The notes under the pieces are model-generated. The model did no database searches. It was not told where the DNA came from and saw only the letters and a program-made list of their open reading frames with translations. DNA of 64,000 bases from Lepidostoma basale (Eukaryota; Arthropoda; Insecta; Trichoptera; Lepidostomatidae): NCBI GenBank assembly GCA_022606425.2, contig JAHDVF020000174.1, forward strand, positions 1 through 64,000, written 5' to 3'. Shown here in pieces: positions 10,666-21,189 of this stretch. The position numbers were made by a program, and so were the translations under genes. The stretch's first letter is position 1, and each line of letters starts with the position of its first letter.

Positions 10666-10722
10666 TAACACCTGATGATGTCAACATAGGTGTTAACATA
10701 GGTTGACGAAACAGCTGTCGCG
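10666..10722 (+). ncRNA. Hammerhead ribozyme motif, family A, with duplicated stem-II loop
   Basis: CTGATGA 10672-10678; stem II GTCAAC/GTTGAC closed over a loop enlarged by a ~12-nt duplication; GAAAC 10708-10712; AGCTGTC 10713-10719. The core is intact. Confidence 0.7.
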
Positions 10723-10837
10723 TAAAACAAAAATAGAAATGTGATACATAAAACTTTTTTTTTTTATTATTTAACAGTGTATAATTTTTATTTTATTTTA
10801 TCATGCCACGTTTCCTCGGTCTTCCTCTATGATGTAA

Positions 10838-11004
10838 AACTCAATATTGAATAATTAATACGAATGAAAACGTCACTTTTAAAAAATATGTATTATAGAT
10901 TATGGGAATGACATGTTTCGCCTTTCTAAGGCATTATCATATTATAACATTTGAAAGTCTTAGAAGGCGAGACATACCATTGTAATATAGCTGATGATTT
11001 AAAT
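10838..11004. mobile_element. Family C element next to the nested RTE/family A block
   Basis: The left arm has the ATGTAAAACTCAATATTGAA terminus, GAAAACGTCACTTTT and GACATGTTTCGCC; the right arm is short and decayed. Confidence 0.55.
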
Positions 11005-11165
11005 CGTAATCATTTATTTTTATTTTACAATTTTACCAGTTTATTATTCTCTACGTGTTTCTATGGTTGTATATTTTCATCATTGGCAGAACGATATAAA
11101 CCTCAAAATTATGGAATTTTGTAAGATTATGAAAGATGAATGAAAGTCTAAAAAAAATTTTATCG
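11005..11165 (-). mobile_element. Family E remnant
   Basis: Contains CTACGTGTTTCTATGG and CATCATTGGCAGAACGATAT, decayed versions of the family E hammerhead and its ACGATATAAAC centre. Confidence 0.4.
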
Positions 11166-11274
11166 AAGAGAAGTTCCTCCTATGTTCCCCATTATTTATG
11201 TTGTAGATGTTTTATATATTTCTTTTTTACTTTGTATACAACACAAACTTTTTTTTTTAATTAAAATTAAATAT

Positions 11275-11322
11275 CAAACATGTTTCGGACTACCCAATCC
11301 TTCCTCATAAATATTATATAGA
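11275..11322 (-). ncRNA. Hammerhead motif, family B2, one core change
   Basis: Core ATGAGGA (C3 changed to A), stem II GGA/TCC, GAAAC, GTT. Partner of 11481-11527. Confidence 0.55.
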
Positions 11323-11480
11323 TATTTGAATTATTATAAAATTGTTTACAAATATGGTCAGTTTTATAACATAAATATTAAACAGAAACAGTTTTATAAT
11401 TTTTTATACTTAAATCTTTATAACATATGTCAAAACTGACCGTATTTGTAAACATTTTATAATATTTCAAATATCTTTAT

Positions 11481-11527
11481 AATATCACTGAGGAAGGACT
11501 GGGTAGTCGAAACACGTTTGATATTTA
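11481..11527 (+). ncRNA. Hammerhead ribozyme motif, family B2, best-formed example
   Basis: Stem I AATATCA/TGATATT is seven perfect pairs; CTGAGGA 11488-11494; stem II GACT/AGTC; GAAAC 11509-11513; cleavable GTT before TGATATT. All three helices and the core are present. Confidence 0.78.
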
Positions 11528-11545
11528 ATTTTTATTTTTGTTTAA

Positions 11546-11655
11546 AAAGTAAGAAAGAAAGAATGGTAAAAAAATTATATGTTAAAGATGTAAATGGAAC
11601 CAGAAATAGAGGAAGACCGAGGAAAACGTGATTAGTTAGTTAGTTAGTTTAGTTT
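11546..11655 (+). mobile_element. TTAG-tail RTE fragment with internal deletion
   Basis: KEWXKKLYVKDVNGTRNRGR-like coding then RKT, jumping directly to a TTAG tail. Confidence 0.6.
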
Positions 11656-12850
11656 GTTAGTTTTTGAAAAGTTAGTTTGTTTATAAAGTGGAAAATAACA
11701 ACACGACTATAAGTAAATTTACATTATTTTTATGCAAAATTATGCGCACGAGTATACACAGTTACAACCGAATGAGCAGGTAATGTATACGCTATATTTC
11801 GGGATTATATAAAACAACAAGGCAGTTAACTATTACAATACCGTGGTACAAGTGAGTTCCTTGATGGTGCGAGATTATAGAAAACAGCCTACAGGGCCGA
11901 AGCTCCTATTAAAACATGTAGATGGTTCATGCAATTTTCATAAATTACCAAGCGGGGCACCTCCACTGTGCTTATTCTAAAGTTTTATTAAATCATTGGT
12001 TTACAACGTTGCTGTAGATTATTATAATACATCTAAATAACAAAATAGCTTTATTATTTCTAGGTTAAAAATGTTTTTTTTTTAATAATTCGTTGAAACC
12101 TAAAATTTCAGTTCGAGAGGAATATTATAATATATATACCAGGGCTGTCCAAATCACGGACCATGTATGTTTGTGCGGCCCGCGACGTATTTTTGATCTA
12201 CCGCAAATATGAAAATTTTCCTTTTACAGAATTAATTTCGTAGAATATTATTTTATTTTTTGGCATTCCAAATAAATGAATGAAATGTTTATTCATATGG
12301 CAACAATTTTTTTGTCACTATTAATTACGGGAATTCCCGAACTAAAATGTAGAATATAAGTCAATTTAAAGATATTAAGAGTTTCCTGGGTTCTTCAGTT
12401 TTGAATAGATATTTAAGAAATAATTTACTTAAAATGACAACAATAAAATTAAGAAATTGGGATTATTGTAGGTAGTTATATTGATAAACACCAATTTTTG
12501 TAACCGAAATAAAGGCAGAGAGAGGGAACTAATAATACTTATGTATAAACAAATATTGGAATAATGTTAAAAATATATACTATTATACAAATATATTGAA
12601 TCCTGCAAGTTATGGAAAATAAAATGTAATAAATGGAATGAAAAGAAAAGATTAAATTTTTAGTCTTCAGCGTGGGATTTTATTAAGAGAATCGTCTAAT
12701 CTTAAGGATGCGGTCTCCAAATAATGAATAATAATCAACACTGAAATGAAAGTGCGAAAATTAGAAATAGTCTCTGAAAATAAAATACTCATGTAAAACA
12801 ATTTATTGAATGTATGTATAACTTTTAAAAAAACGTAATCAGTTCAGACA
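11656..12850. other. No gene seen apart from a possible hAT end
   Basis: AT-rich; only the 12138-12215 transposon-end-like sequence stands out. Confidence 0.5.
12138..12215 (+). mobile_element. Possible hAT-type transposon end
   Basis: CCAGGGCTGTCCAAATCACG and GTGCGGCCCGCGACG resemble the CAGGG(G/C)TGTCCAA...CGGCCCGCG ends of some hAT elements. No second end found. Confidence 0.3.
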
Positions 12851-13015
12851 AATTTAAAGCGATAACACTGTGGAATTCCATAATAACTATTTTTTAATCA
12901 ATTAAGACACTGTTTATATCGTATTCCCTATGATAAAGATTTAAAAACATTGAAACATGTCGAGAAAAATAAACTCGCAAGTGGAAAAAACAGTCTTTTG
13001 ATCCATAAAAATTCG
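12850..13015 (+). mobile_element. Family E remnant
   Basis: GAAACATGTCGAGAAAAATA at 12952-12971, followed by AAACTCGCAAGTGGAAAAAA, matches the family E 3' side; the core is lost. The upstream end has the recurrent TGTGGAATTCCAT terminus. Confidence 0.45.
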
Positions 13016-13034
13016 TCCCCCACACTAAATACTA

Positions 13035-13385
13035 GAACATGTCTTCATGCTACCCCATTGTCAAACAGTGTCAAATGCCTTTCTCTGGACCATAGCAGGC
13101 GAAAAGCCAATTAGAGAACAAGTCGCTAGACGCAAATGGCTGTGGATCGGTCACACTCTGAGACTCAGGGGCGCACTAGACTGGTCCCCTTTGGGGAGAA
13201 AGAGAAGGCAGACCTAGAGCCACCTGGAGAAGAGCCCTGTAGGACGAAGTTAAGGCAGCAGGCCTCATTTGGGATGATGTTAGGCATCAGGCATGCGATA
13301 GTCGGGTTGAGAAGGTTCCTTGAGGCCCTTTGCACCACGGAGGTGTGACAGGACAAAAAGAAGAAGAAGAGACTAGGCAATTTAT
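13035..13385 (+). mobile_element. LINE C-terminal remnant (RRKWLWIGHTLR type)
   Basis: Plus frame: AGEKPIREQVARRKWLWIGH, then a tail with Trp-containing TWRRAL-like and SG.EGS segments with stops. Ends in AAAGAAGAAGAAGAG. Confidence 0.6.
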
Positions 13386-13799
13386 CAATAATTATTATTT
13401 TCATTATATTATTATATATAGTGGACTTGCTGTATATACCAAAAAGTACAATATGTGGTATTGTCCGTTAAGGTCACCTCCGGGAATGATTAGCAGAAAG
13501 CTCCTAACTGTTTTTCGCCGTCCAATAGAATCGTGACGTTACGCAGTGAATGTTCGCCTTTGTTCATGTATCATCTTATTAAAAACATTAATCAATGGAC
13601 CTACTCAGAGATGATGATAATAGTTCTATGCTATCTTACACATCCAAAATAATACGACCAACTTACAATAGATACATTTCAGATCAGTTCTTATCCATCG
13701 GATTATCAGTACTTAATAACCGCTACTTTATCAGTAAATATCTCGTTGAAAATAAATAAAACTCTTTAAGAATATTATACTTTCATTTAATAACTCTTT
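13386..13799. other. No gene seen
   Basis: Non-coding, with moderate composition at 13460-13570. Confidence 0.5.
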
Positions 13800-14040
13800 C
13801 TCTTCGGCGTGGTGGTAAGTCAGTTATCACTTGAGAGTAGGCGTCTCTGTCTATGGCTGCTTGAAACAACTCTTTAGCGTTTTAAAAGCAAGTCCAGTAC
13901 CCCGAAGGGCTAGACAAAAGAATTGAGCTTCACACTGTTCTTTCCTGACATACTTCTCTTGCTTGCTCAACATTCGCACATTAAGTCATGCTCGCACGTC
14001 GATTTCTCCGACTCCTCTATTTCTAGTTCCGTTTACAAAA
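13800..14040 (-). mobile_element. LINE-like remnant, mixed
   Basis: Minus-oriented: 13915-14035 matches the TTAG-tail RTE (cysteine/arginine-rich tail region), and 13805-13890 matches segments also seen at 43530 and 50315 (GTTATCACTTGAGAGTAGGC). Confidence 0.45.
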
Positions 14041-14151
14041 AACTTTCTTTACTATTATATAAAAATAAAGGAAGAAACAAAAACATCTAATGCGATATGT
14101 TTACATATTTAATTAATGAATTAAGAATAATTGCGTGAAGCTATTCTAGAA

Positions 14152-14750
14152 ACTATATACTCGTATAATATACTAATGCAATCTCTTGACCCAGATGTAG
14201 AGATAAAATGCAGAATTGAGGCAGCAAGAACTACGTTTAATAAAATGAAATCACTCTTCTGCAATGATAACGTAAACTTGAAACTCCGCCAGAAAATGAT
14301 CAAATGCTATGTGTGGTCTGTTTTATTGTACGGGTGTGAAACTTGGACCCTGAAAGTTAACTCAATGAACAGACTGGAAGCATTTGAAATGTGGCTCCAT
14401 CGCCGAATGCTCAGAATTCCCTGGACAGACATGGTTACCAATACCGAAGTCCTGAGGCGAGCTAGAGTTGACAGGAAATTGTTATCAACTATCAAGGTTC
14501 GAAAGATCTCATATCTGGGTCATATACTGCGTGGGAAAAAGTACCACCTTCTCCAACTTATATTGGAGGGAAAAATTGAGGGACGCCGAGGGCCCGGAAG
14601 GAGACAAATGTCCTGGCTGCAAAACGTGAGGGAGTGGACCGGCATCCGAAGTGTTGAGGAGCTGTTCCGAGCGGCGCAGGACAGGGACAGGTTCGCCGAG
14701 GTGATCGCCAACGTGGGGGGGACCCGACAGGGCACTTGAAGAAGAAGAAG
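14152..14750 (+). mobile_element. BovB-like RTE 3' fragment with target duplication
   Basis: Nearly 200 intact codons of the C-terminal domain: DVEIKCRIEAARTTF, VLLYGCETWTL, RLEAFEMWLHRRMLRIPW, KISYLGHILRG, GKIEGRRGPGRRQMSWL. 5' truncated; 3' tail (GAA)n. Flanked by the 9-bp repeat ATTCTAGAA (14143-14151, 14751-14759), a probable target duplication. The open frame without stops points to a fairly recent insertion. Not functional: RT core and endonuclease are absent. Confidence 0.8.
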
Positions 14751-14759
14751 ATTCTAGAA

Positions 14760-15414
14760 TAGTATTCCTTGTCTACGCGTTTACAAATCAAGTTTGACGA
14801 TATGAGATAACAGTAACGCACACTGTGTTGTAATTGTGTACACATTATTATGATGATCATATTATTGGGTTGTTCTAAATATTTAAATATTCACCTAGTT
14901 AGATAACATTATGCATTTACTATACCCACTTGCCACGGTCAAAGCGATAGTTCTAGAGGCCGGCTAGGTGACGAGTAGGGACCTTCCCGTACCTCAGTAC
15001 TATTTATTACATTGAACGGAGTGACCTAATAACACTTAATTTAAGGGTTGAACTACAATCCTTTACTTCAGCCAACAGTTGTTAGGCAGGTGTCATTTTG
15101 ATTTGCGCATATGTCTATACGTAATACGTAATTTATTATCTAATTACTAGATCCCCATTATATGTTACATGTCCCTTACAAAAAATGAATGATGCAATAT
15201 TAATATTATATAAAAGTTATTTATACCATAATAGAATGATTTAAAATTAATGAAAATACAATTTTCTAAATAAATACGTTGGGAGTCCACAGTATTATTG
15301 CTTTAAGTTAATAATAAAAACATGCTAGGACGATTTCTTAAGAATTAAAACACTTTTGTATGAAGCACTTAGTTTGTGGTGTGGCATTATCAAACATAAT
15401 TTTAAAACTCTTTT
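14760..15414. other. No gene seen
   Basis: Includes a GC-richer stretch at 14920-15000 of unknown nature. Confidence 0.5.
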
Positions 15415-15500
15415 ACTTGTTTTTACACCACCTTATTTTTGTCAGACCAACCAATTTTGCTCCATCCAGATCTTCATCAGGGTTTCAAAACTGACTGAAT
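15415..15500 (-). mobile_element. Hammerhead-like remnant, separate family
   Basis: Minus strand: CTGATGA (15480-15474) with outer stem I GTCAG/CTGAC and inner ACC/GGT. Stem II is mostly lost and GAAAC has become AAAAT. Confidence 0.45.
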
Positions 15501-15600
15501 TTATATTGATTCTTTTTCAAAAATAATAGATAATAAAAATATCATAGAAATTATTCAAATTGACATAGGAAAAAATATACTTGAAGGTTCGAAACATCAC

Positions 15601-15760
15601 AAAAATTTAACAGTTGATATAGGTATTATGGTAACACCTAATGATATAAACATAGGTTGACCAAACAGCTGTCGGGAAAAATAAACATACAATTGTGATA
15701 CGTAAAACAAAGTTTTTTTTAAATTAACAGTTTAAAATGTTTAGGCAGAACAATGGACTA
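15601..15760 (+). mobile_element. Family A ribozyme unit, decayed
   Basis: The hammerhead region 15634-15675 reads CTAATGA, stem II partly lost, CAAAC, then AGCTGTCG. It ends with the family A end, ACAATGGACTATTTAA. Confidence 0.55.
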
Positions 15761-16089
15761 TTTAAAAATAAGGTGGTATAAAAACATGTTAAACACTTTT
15801 TAATTGATTTTTAAATCAAATATTGTTTTTTAAGAGGAAAAAAAACGTCAAAATGGAGTTCCACGGTATAAACGCCTTACATTTATTAAAAACAATGCTA
15901 GAACATCATCAAAATAACGATAAATGGCTTTGTTTTTTTAAGAGGTATACGAGTACAATACATATTCAAAATGAAAAAAAAAATACATTAAAATAATGTT
16001 AATGTCAATGATATTGGCTTTATTTAATAGATATTTTTTGTCATTATTGTTTAAATATGATTTCGGGCATATGAGAGCCACAGCTAGCT
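15761..16089. other. No gene; repeat terminus only
   Basis: Contains the recurrent GGAGTTCCACGGTATAAACG terminus near 15853. Confidence 0.45.
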
Positions 16090-16310
16090 CGAATGAAGCG
16101 CAATCGTGAAATCAAATTTTCGACAATTGTCGTCTTTGTGGATGCGTATTATCCACTAGAGTGTACATGGTGCGAAAACGATCCATGATCTTCCGATAAA
16201 CTTGTTCGAATGGACGTTTATGTCGACCGTAAAATGGACGTAGTTGGCGAACCAAACCATGGTTTTCAACATAAATTTGCACAATTTGCAAGCGTTGTTC
16301 TAACATTAGT
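16090..16310 (-). pseudogene. Transposase helix-turn-helix fragment (DUF4817-like)
   Basis: Minus frame: LEQRLQIVQIYVENHGLVRQ then LRPFYGRHKRPFEQVYRKIM and FRTMYTLVDNTHPQRR. This matches my memory of the DUF4817 helix-turn-helix found in insect Tc1/mariner-like (IS630) transposases. No catalytic domain follows. Confidence 0.55.
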
Positions 16311-16629
16311 CTATTTATGGTAAAATGGCAAAACGTAATGACTACAAATCAACTGTCAACTGTTAAATTAACAGTCTGTAAAAACAATGTTGCTAGTTTG
16401 AAAACCAAACCTCTAAATAAAAAATTCCTATACTTATAAACAAATACAGTATATCCCTGTTGAGATAAAATTTATACCAAATAAAAATATACGAAGAGAT
16501 CGCAACAGTTTCGAAACTAGCACAGGAGCTATCCGGTAGAAAAATGGTTTTAAAACTTTGACAAATGTTTCCATTAGATAGTTTTGAATTTTGTATTTAT
16601 TTCCTTATTTTTCTTCCTCTGGGTCTATG

Positions 16630-16910
16630 AATTATTTTATGACAGTGGACTGTCCTGGGATTATGACGTCCAGCTATCTTGCGGCAATCCAAATAATCTC
16701 TTGCTGCTGTGGTTTTCAATTTTAGCAATTTTCGGATAATGCGGTCTTCATCATCCGTCCAGAAGTTCCTTCTATCTTTCTCACCTCACTTTATGTCTTC
16801 AACACTTCAAACTGACCTTACCGTCTTATTTCTGATCCGATCACCAAGAGTTATATCTGTGATGGAACGTAGGATTCTTATATCTGCCATTCTCAAAAGG
16901 TTTTAATTTA
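16630..16910 (-). mobile_element. LINE C-terminal remnant
   Basis: Minus strand: MADIRILRSITDITLGDRIR, then KTVRSVCSVEDIKWGERRNF; the same layout as the 27.8-kb copy (TLRDRVRNIRIREICEVEDI). Confidence 0.5.
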
Positions 16911-16989
16911 ACCAATTCTTTACAGCTTCGAAGAGATGGGCATCTCATTAACCATTTCATTAAATTAATCAGGGGATATTTATAGAGAT

Positions 16990-17425
16990 ATTAAAGTCGT
17001 TTATTTTTGTATCATCATCATCAGCCGTCTGCCATCCACTGCTGAATGTAGGCCTCTCCCAAAGCACGCCACCGCCCCCTATCCATTGCCGCTGCCATCC
17101 ATCCATGTCCAGCAATCCTCTTCAGATCGTCAGTCCAGCGGGCAGGGGGACATCCAACTCTGCGGAATTCTGTACGCGGTCTCCACTCTAGAACCCGTCT
17201 CCCCCATCGGCCGTCGGTTCTCCCACAGACATGGCCAGCCCATCGCCACTTCAGCCCGCCCATCCTCAGAGCCACCTCAGTCACCTTGGTTTGTTTTAGA
17301 ATAAATTCGTTTCTCTTTCCATGACGCGTTGGGCGACTTTGAATCTATAGACTAGACCTTTTATCAGTGTCCACGTCTCGGCTCCGTACGTCATGACTGG
17401 CAAGACGCACTGGTTGTTTGGATGA
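16990..17425 (-). mobile_element. LINE C-terminal remnant (KWRWAGHVCGRTDGRW type)
   Basis: Minus frame intact for 87 codons: MTEVALRMGGLKWRWAGHV, RTDGRWGRRVLEWRPRTEF, ARWTDDLKRIAGHGWM, DRGRWRALGEAYIQQW. This tail is widespread in insect RTE/CR1-like LINEs, including Lepidoptera. Confidence 0.75.
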
Positions 17426-17533
17426 TCCTAAATAACTAATTTCATATATTTTTCTTGCCATTGTTGTAGAAGGTTTTTAGCGACAGTGTGTCATTAAAAC
17501 ACGCGTGGAAGCATTAAAATTATAAGAAGCAAT

Positions 17534-17773
17534 GTGTACTGGCTACACAGTACCGATAAAGGAAGGTTATGTAATATACATTATTTGATCTTGCCTCATC
17601 AAACATGTAATTATCGTGTAGATAAAATTGGAGGTTATCCAGCATTAAACGTTAATTTACATACTAGTGTTACTCTTATTATGAAAGAAGTTAGTAACCC
17701 TATTAAATTGTACCAATTATTGGTTCCCGTTTTTGATTATTTGTACAAATTGCCAATGTCTCGTGATGCATGA
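17534..17773 (+). other. Unassigned 79-codon ORF
   Basis: Frame with ordinary composition (HQTCNYRVDKIGGYPALNVN ... VFDYLYKLPMSRDA). I do not recognise it. No promoter, splice or homologous copy in the window. Possibly an exon remnant or a degraded transposon protein. Confidence 0.2.
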
Positions 17774-18230
17774 AGCAATTTGTTATAAGCTATTAAACAA
17801 AGGGTTTGTAATGAAATCGTGAATCACCCGCCGTCAATATTCTAATTTAGATACAACGGAAGTATTGACATGTTGTGACACATCAGACTCGAACAATGCA
17901 CATTTCGCTACAATTATGATATTTATTACACCGGTGCTAGTCTGTTATTTAAACGTTACACAATTTAGAATCAGTAAATCGAGATGGCTATAAGTGATAA
18001 GAAAACAGTATTCACCAATATCCTTTCTGGTGCAATGTTGTATATATACGCACTTACACGTGGCATTTTAATATGTTAATTTCAAATATGAGGGGATGTT
18101 AAAATTTCGAATGTCAGAAAGGAGTGATTATATTGCTGAAACTGAATAAGATATATGTTATTGAAAACTAGAGCATTCACACTGTGAAATTCCAATTCCA
18201 TACACTTTGGAAATTAAAAATAACGTTCTT
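17774..18230. other. No gene seen
   Basis: AT-rich non-coding DNA. Confidence 0.6.
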
Positions 18231-18348
18231 TACAATCCACAATATATTAAAAATCACAACATGTCTCGGAAGATACCTCCATCTTTTACACCTAAGATGG
18301 AGGTATTCTCCGAAACATGTCGTGATTTTTTATATTTTGCGGATTGTG
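18231..18348. mobile_element. Family D ribozyme unit, near-perfect palindrome
   Basis: Arms 18231-18282 and 18290-18348 are inverted copies ending at ATCCACAATATAT-like sequence. The plus arm has CTAAGA (one base short of CTGAAGA), stem II GGAG/CTCC, GAAAC 18312-18316, GTC 18319-18321, and stem I CAC/GTG. The minus arm has GAGAC and a damaged core. Confidence 0.6.
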
Positions 18349-18427
18349 TATTAGTAGATGCTTTATTTCTCTTTTAATTTTTTATGTACTTTGTATATAC
18401 AACACTTACATTAAAAAAAAAATAATT

Positions 18428-18475
18428 ACATAGACATGTTTCGGACAACCAGTCCTTCTTCAGTGATACATATTA
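18428..18475 (-). ncRNA. Hammerhead ribozyme motif, family B1, intact core
   Basis: CTGAAGA (18463-18457); stem II GGAC/GTCC with a 5-nt loop; GAAAC (18442-18438); ATGTC. Stem I is poorly formed in this subfamily. Confidence 0.7.
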
Positions 18476-18554
18476 TAAATATACATAATGTTAATTTATG
18501 TTATTATAATACATGCTAATTTTTATTTTGTTCTCGTGTACAAAATCTTTGAAA

Positions 18555-18660
18555 AGACCAAGGGGATCAATATAGAAGAAAGAATGAAAAACACAAATAT
18601 AACAGCCAAAACAGGAGTGTCGGACATCATCGGAAGAGTTGCAGAGCTAATATTTTAAAT
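18555..18660 (+). repeat. Dispersed repeat with GTGTCGGACATCATCGGAAG
   Basis: GGGGATCAATATAGAAGAAA...AACAGCCAAAACAGGAGTGT, then the named motif. Further copies at 18835-18960 and (inverted) 22610-22715. Confidence 0.5.
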
Positions 18661-18680
18661 GTGTATCTTTATAATATGTA

Positions 18681-18722
18681 TCAGTGAAGAAGGACTGGTT
18701 GTCCAAAACATGTCTATGTAAT
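18681..18722 (+). ncRNA. Decayed hammerhead motif, family B1
   Basis: Core GTGAAGA, stem II GGAC/GTCC intact, AAAAC instead of GAAAC, GTC present. Confidence 0.5.
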
Positions 18723-18834
18723 TTTAAAAAAATGAATGTAAGTGTTGTATACACAAAGTACCTATATAAAAAAGAAAAAGAGAAAATTATTTTTTATTTC
18801 CAAATTGTAAGATATATGTTAATTTTTATTTTGT

Positions 18835-18960
18835 ACACATGTACAAAAGCTATGGAAAGATCATGGGGATCAATATAGAAGAAATAATGAACAACACTAC
18901 TATTACAGCCAAAATAGAAGTGTCGGACATCATCGGAAGAGTGGCAGCGGTTGGGGGTGT
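18835..18960 (+). repeat. Dispersed repeat, second copy
   Basis: Same order of motifs as at 18555, longer at its 3' side (GGCAGCGGTTGGGGGTGTTA). Confidence 0.5.
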
Positions 18961-19049
18961 TACAGAAACTAAGGCTCCATTTTTGGAGGGTTTTTACAAA
19001 TTTTCATTCAAAAATTAAGAATATTTTGATTGTGCTACATACAAAATGT

Positions 19050-19240
19050 CTTCTTCTTTTTCTTCTCGGCGCTACATCCTGGTATGGGTTTTCACCTCCT
19101 CCACAAAAGTCATCCACTGACTCCTGTTGCTCCCTCTCCATTCTCCAAGTGTTTCCAGCCTCCTCCGGTCCTCTTCTACGCAATCCGCTTATTTTTTTTC
19201 AACAATCTTCCATTGTGCCAGCCTGTAACATTTCCAAATT
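19050..19240 (-). mobile_element. LINE C-terminal remnant
   Basis: Minus-strand relative of the 440-700 remnant: (GAA)n tail at 19050-19062, then GGAGAGGGAGCAACAGGAGT. Confidence 0.45.
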
Positions 19241-19479
19241 CCACACTTCAATAATAGTCATTGGTTCTTCTGTTTTTGCGTAAATCGTTGTTCACTGGGG
19301 AGACCGAATTCCAAGGCGATTATGTTGGTATTTGTTGTCATGTGTTCATACAGCATGTGATATTTCTTTAACTTGCGACATAAAAATACATCTGAACCTA
19401 CATTTTTATACATTCTTAGCATCCTTCATTTGCGTTTTCAAATGGGATATAAAAGTACATACTTAGGAAATTGAAAATA

Positions 19480-19690
19480 ACTTTGTTTAATCCACAAAAT
19501 ATTTTTAAAAAAGTATTAAAAAACACTCCATGTTTTGGAGGATACCTTCATCTTCAGGTGTAAAAATATAATAAAAACTAAACAAAGGAAGAACAATGTA
19601 AAAAAGCATTTAAAATTGTCATGTTTTTTTATCTTTTTTAAATATTTTATGGATTAAACAAAGTTATTTTCTTAATAGAGACGAAGATGT
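19480..19690. mobile_element. Family D ribozyme unit, decayed
   Basis: The minus hammerhead region 19526-19570 has CTGAAGA (19557-19551), stem II GGT/TCC-like, AAAAC, and GGAG in place of GUC. Both ends carry the ATCCACAAAATATTT / AAATATTTTATGGAT terminal sequence. Confidence 0.55.
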
Positions 19691-19860
19691 AAATTGTTTT
19701 GGAAACAGAATATGGTGATCGAGGCGTTTACAGGACTTATGACCTCTCGTTGGTTGGGTTAAGCGATCGCTTTATGTAATTCAATATTCCCCATTCCGCC
19801 CTTCTTACAACCACCACGTCTAACAAATTTTTGGAAGATATATGTATGCTACTATGATGA
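19676..19860. repeat. Dispersed repeat (family G)
   Basis: GAGACGAAGATGTAAATTG, GACTTATGACCTCTCGTTGG and AAGCGATCGCTTTATGTAAT match, inverted, a stretch inside the 51.9-kb element; a further piece is at 34743. Confidence 0.45.
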
Positions 19861-20548
19861 GAAACACTTCACATATTTTTGTTCAATTTACACTAGTGCC
19901 ATCTATTTAAATTAGATACAATTAATCCTTAAATGATTAATATTAATCCGCAATGGGTAAAATCCAGTATTTATATACATTCAAAAGAAAAAGTTTTTTT
20001 CAATTTCCTAAGTATATTACTATGGAATTCCACAGTGTTAATGCCTTAGCGTTCAATAAGTTGGGATATAAAAGTATTTACAAATAAAATTGTTTGCAAA
20101 AATATTAAGGGATAGGGTCATTGTATAATAACAAATGAAACATGGGCGGGACATTTCCTTGGCGCAATGGAATACGTTACTACAAAGGCTGACAGAGCCA
20201 CGAGTTAGCTAGATATTCAGATACCCATATTATATTATATTATTATTTGTTCCTACTTGCGTCATGTCATATCCTGACGGACATTCACAAACCGCAGAGG
20301 AAGTGGGAAGGAAGCATTGTGAAAAAATGTCTTTCTTCATCAATAATAGCCCAGTATCGGCATATACGTTATACATACGTACCCGACATATTCACAACTG
20401 CATTCGATTATGTAAGGTAGATAACAGGCGAATTAGGTTAGCCATTATTTTATTTATATATTAAGGATATCATACAGCGATTGTATCTAATACATACGAT
20501 ATATTACATAGAAATAATAAAATATAACCAATTACATCCTACCATATC
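19861..20548. other. No gene seen
   Basis: Recurrent terminus GGAATTCCACAGTGTTAATG at 20032. A 66-codon open frame at 20264 is unrecognised and probably chance. Confidence 0.5.
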
Positions 20549-21188
20549 TTGTCTCTTACAAGAGACAGAAAAATGGAGAAAGACATCGAAAGAAGGGTTG
20601 GTGCTGGGAATAAAATTAATGGCGCACTCAAAGTCATTACTCCAAATAGAAATAAATCCACAGAAGCAAAGATGGCAGTACACAATGGAGTTCTAGTGCC
20701 AACCCTCATGTATGGAAGTGAAGCTTGGAGCTGGCAAAAGAAGGATGAAAGCACGATGAATGCTGTAGAAATGAGATCACTAAGAAGAATATGCGGGAAA
20801 ATATTGTATGATAGAATACCGAACGATGAAATAAGAAAGAAATGTAAGGCAGATGACTGCATCATGGATAAAATTAAAAAATGATCCCTGAGATGGTTTG
20901 GACATATGGAACGAATGGATGAGAGTAGAATGGTGTAAAAGTTGTACACAAACAGCATGAGTGGAAAAAGAAGCCGGGGACGACCGAGGAAAACATGGCA
21001 TGACCAAATTAATCAATTACTAAAAGACATTCAAAGTCGGAATAATCGACGTGCTTGCATGGTACGATGTTTGAATGTAGAGGAAGCCCGAGAGGTATGT
21101 CAGGACACAACATTGTGGCGATCCATCCTCTCTGCCTACCCCTCCGGAAAAAGGCGTGATGGTTAGTTAGTTAGTTAGTTAGTTAGTT
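20549..21188 (+). mobile_element. TTAG-tail RTE 3' fragment, longest copy
   Basis: About 210 codons with two stops (near 20882 and 20936): LMYGSEAWSWQKKDESTMNA, EMRSLRRICG, SLRWFGHMERMDESRM, SRGRPRKTWHDQIN, ACMVRCLNVEEAREVCQ. Tail (TTAG)n at 21163-21187. Confidence 0.85.
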
Positions 21189-21189
21189 A

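Larger units (their letters stand above)
10498..10798. mobile_element. Family A ribozyme unit, inverted pair, inside a TTAG-tail RTE fragment
   Basis: Two family A arms meet tail-to-tail around 10655 and interrupt the minus-strand RTE fragment 10330-10838, whose sequence resumes at about 10799. That makes it younger than that LINE insertion. Confidence 0.7.
10330..10838 (-). mobile_element. TTAG-tail RTE fragment interrupted by a family A unit
   Basis: Minus: the tail, AGAGACGGCGTGATGG, and VCMTRCMNIEEARGM-coding sequence up to 10499; the RPRKTWH-coding part resumes at 10799-10838 after the inserted ribozyme unit. Confidence 0.7.
11200..11555. mobile_element. Family B2 unit, full inverted pair
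   Basis: Arms about 11200-11330 (minus) and 11430-11555 (plus), each with a hammerhead. Between them lies a shared spacer with AAACTGACCATATTTGTAA-type sequence in both orientations. Confidence 0.68.
18350..18800. mobile_element. Family B1 unit, inverted pair
   Basis: The minus arm begins with CTCTTTTAATTTTTTATGTA and ends at the hammerhead 18428-18475; the plus arm (18660-18800) mirrors it. The spacer holds part of a dispersed repeat (18555-18660). Confidence 0.65.
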
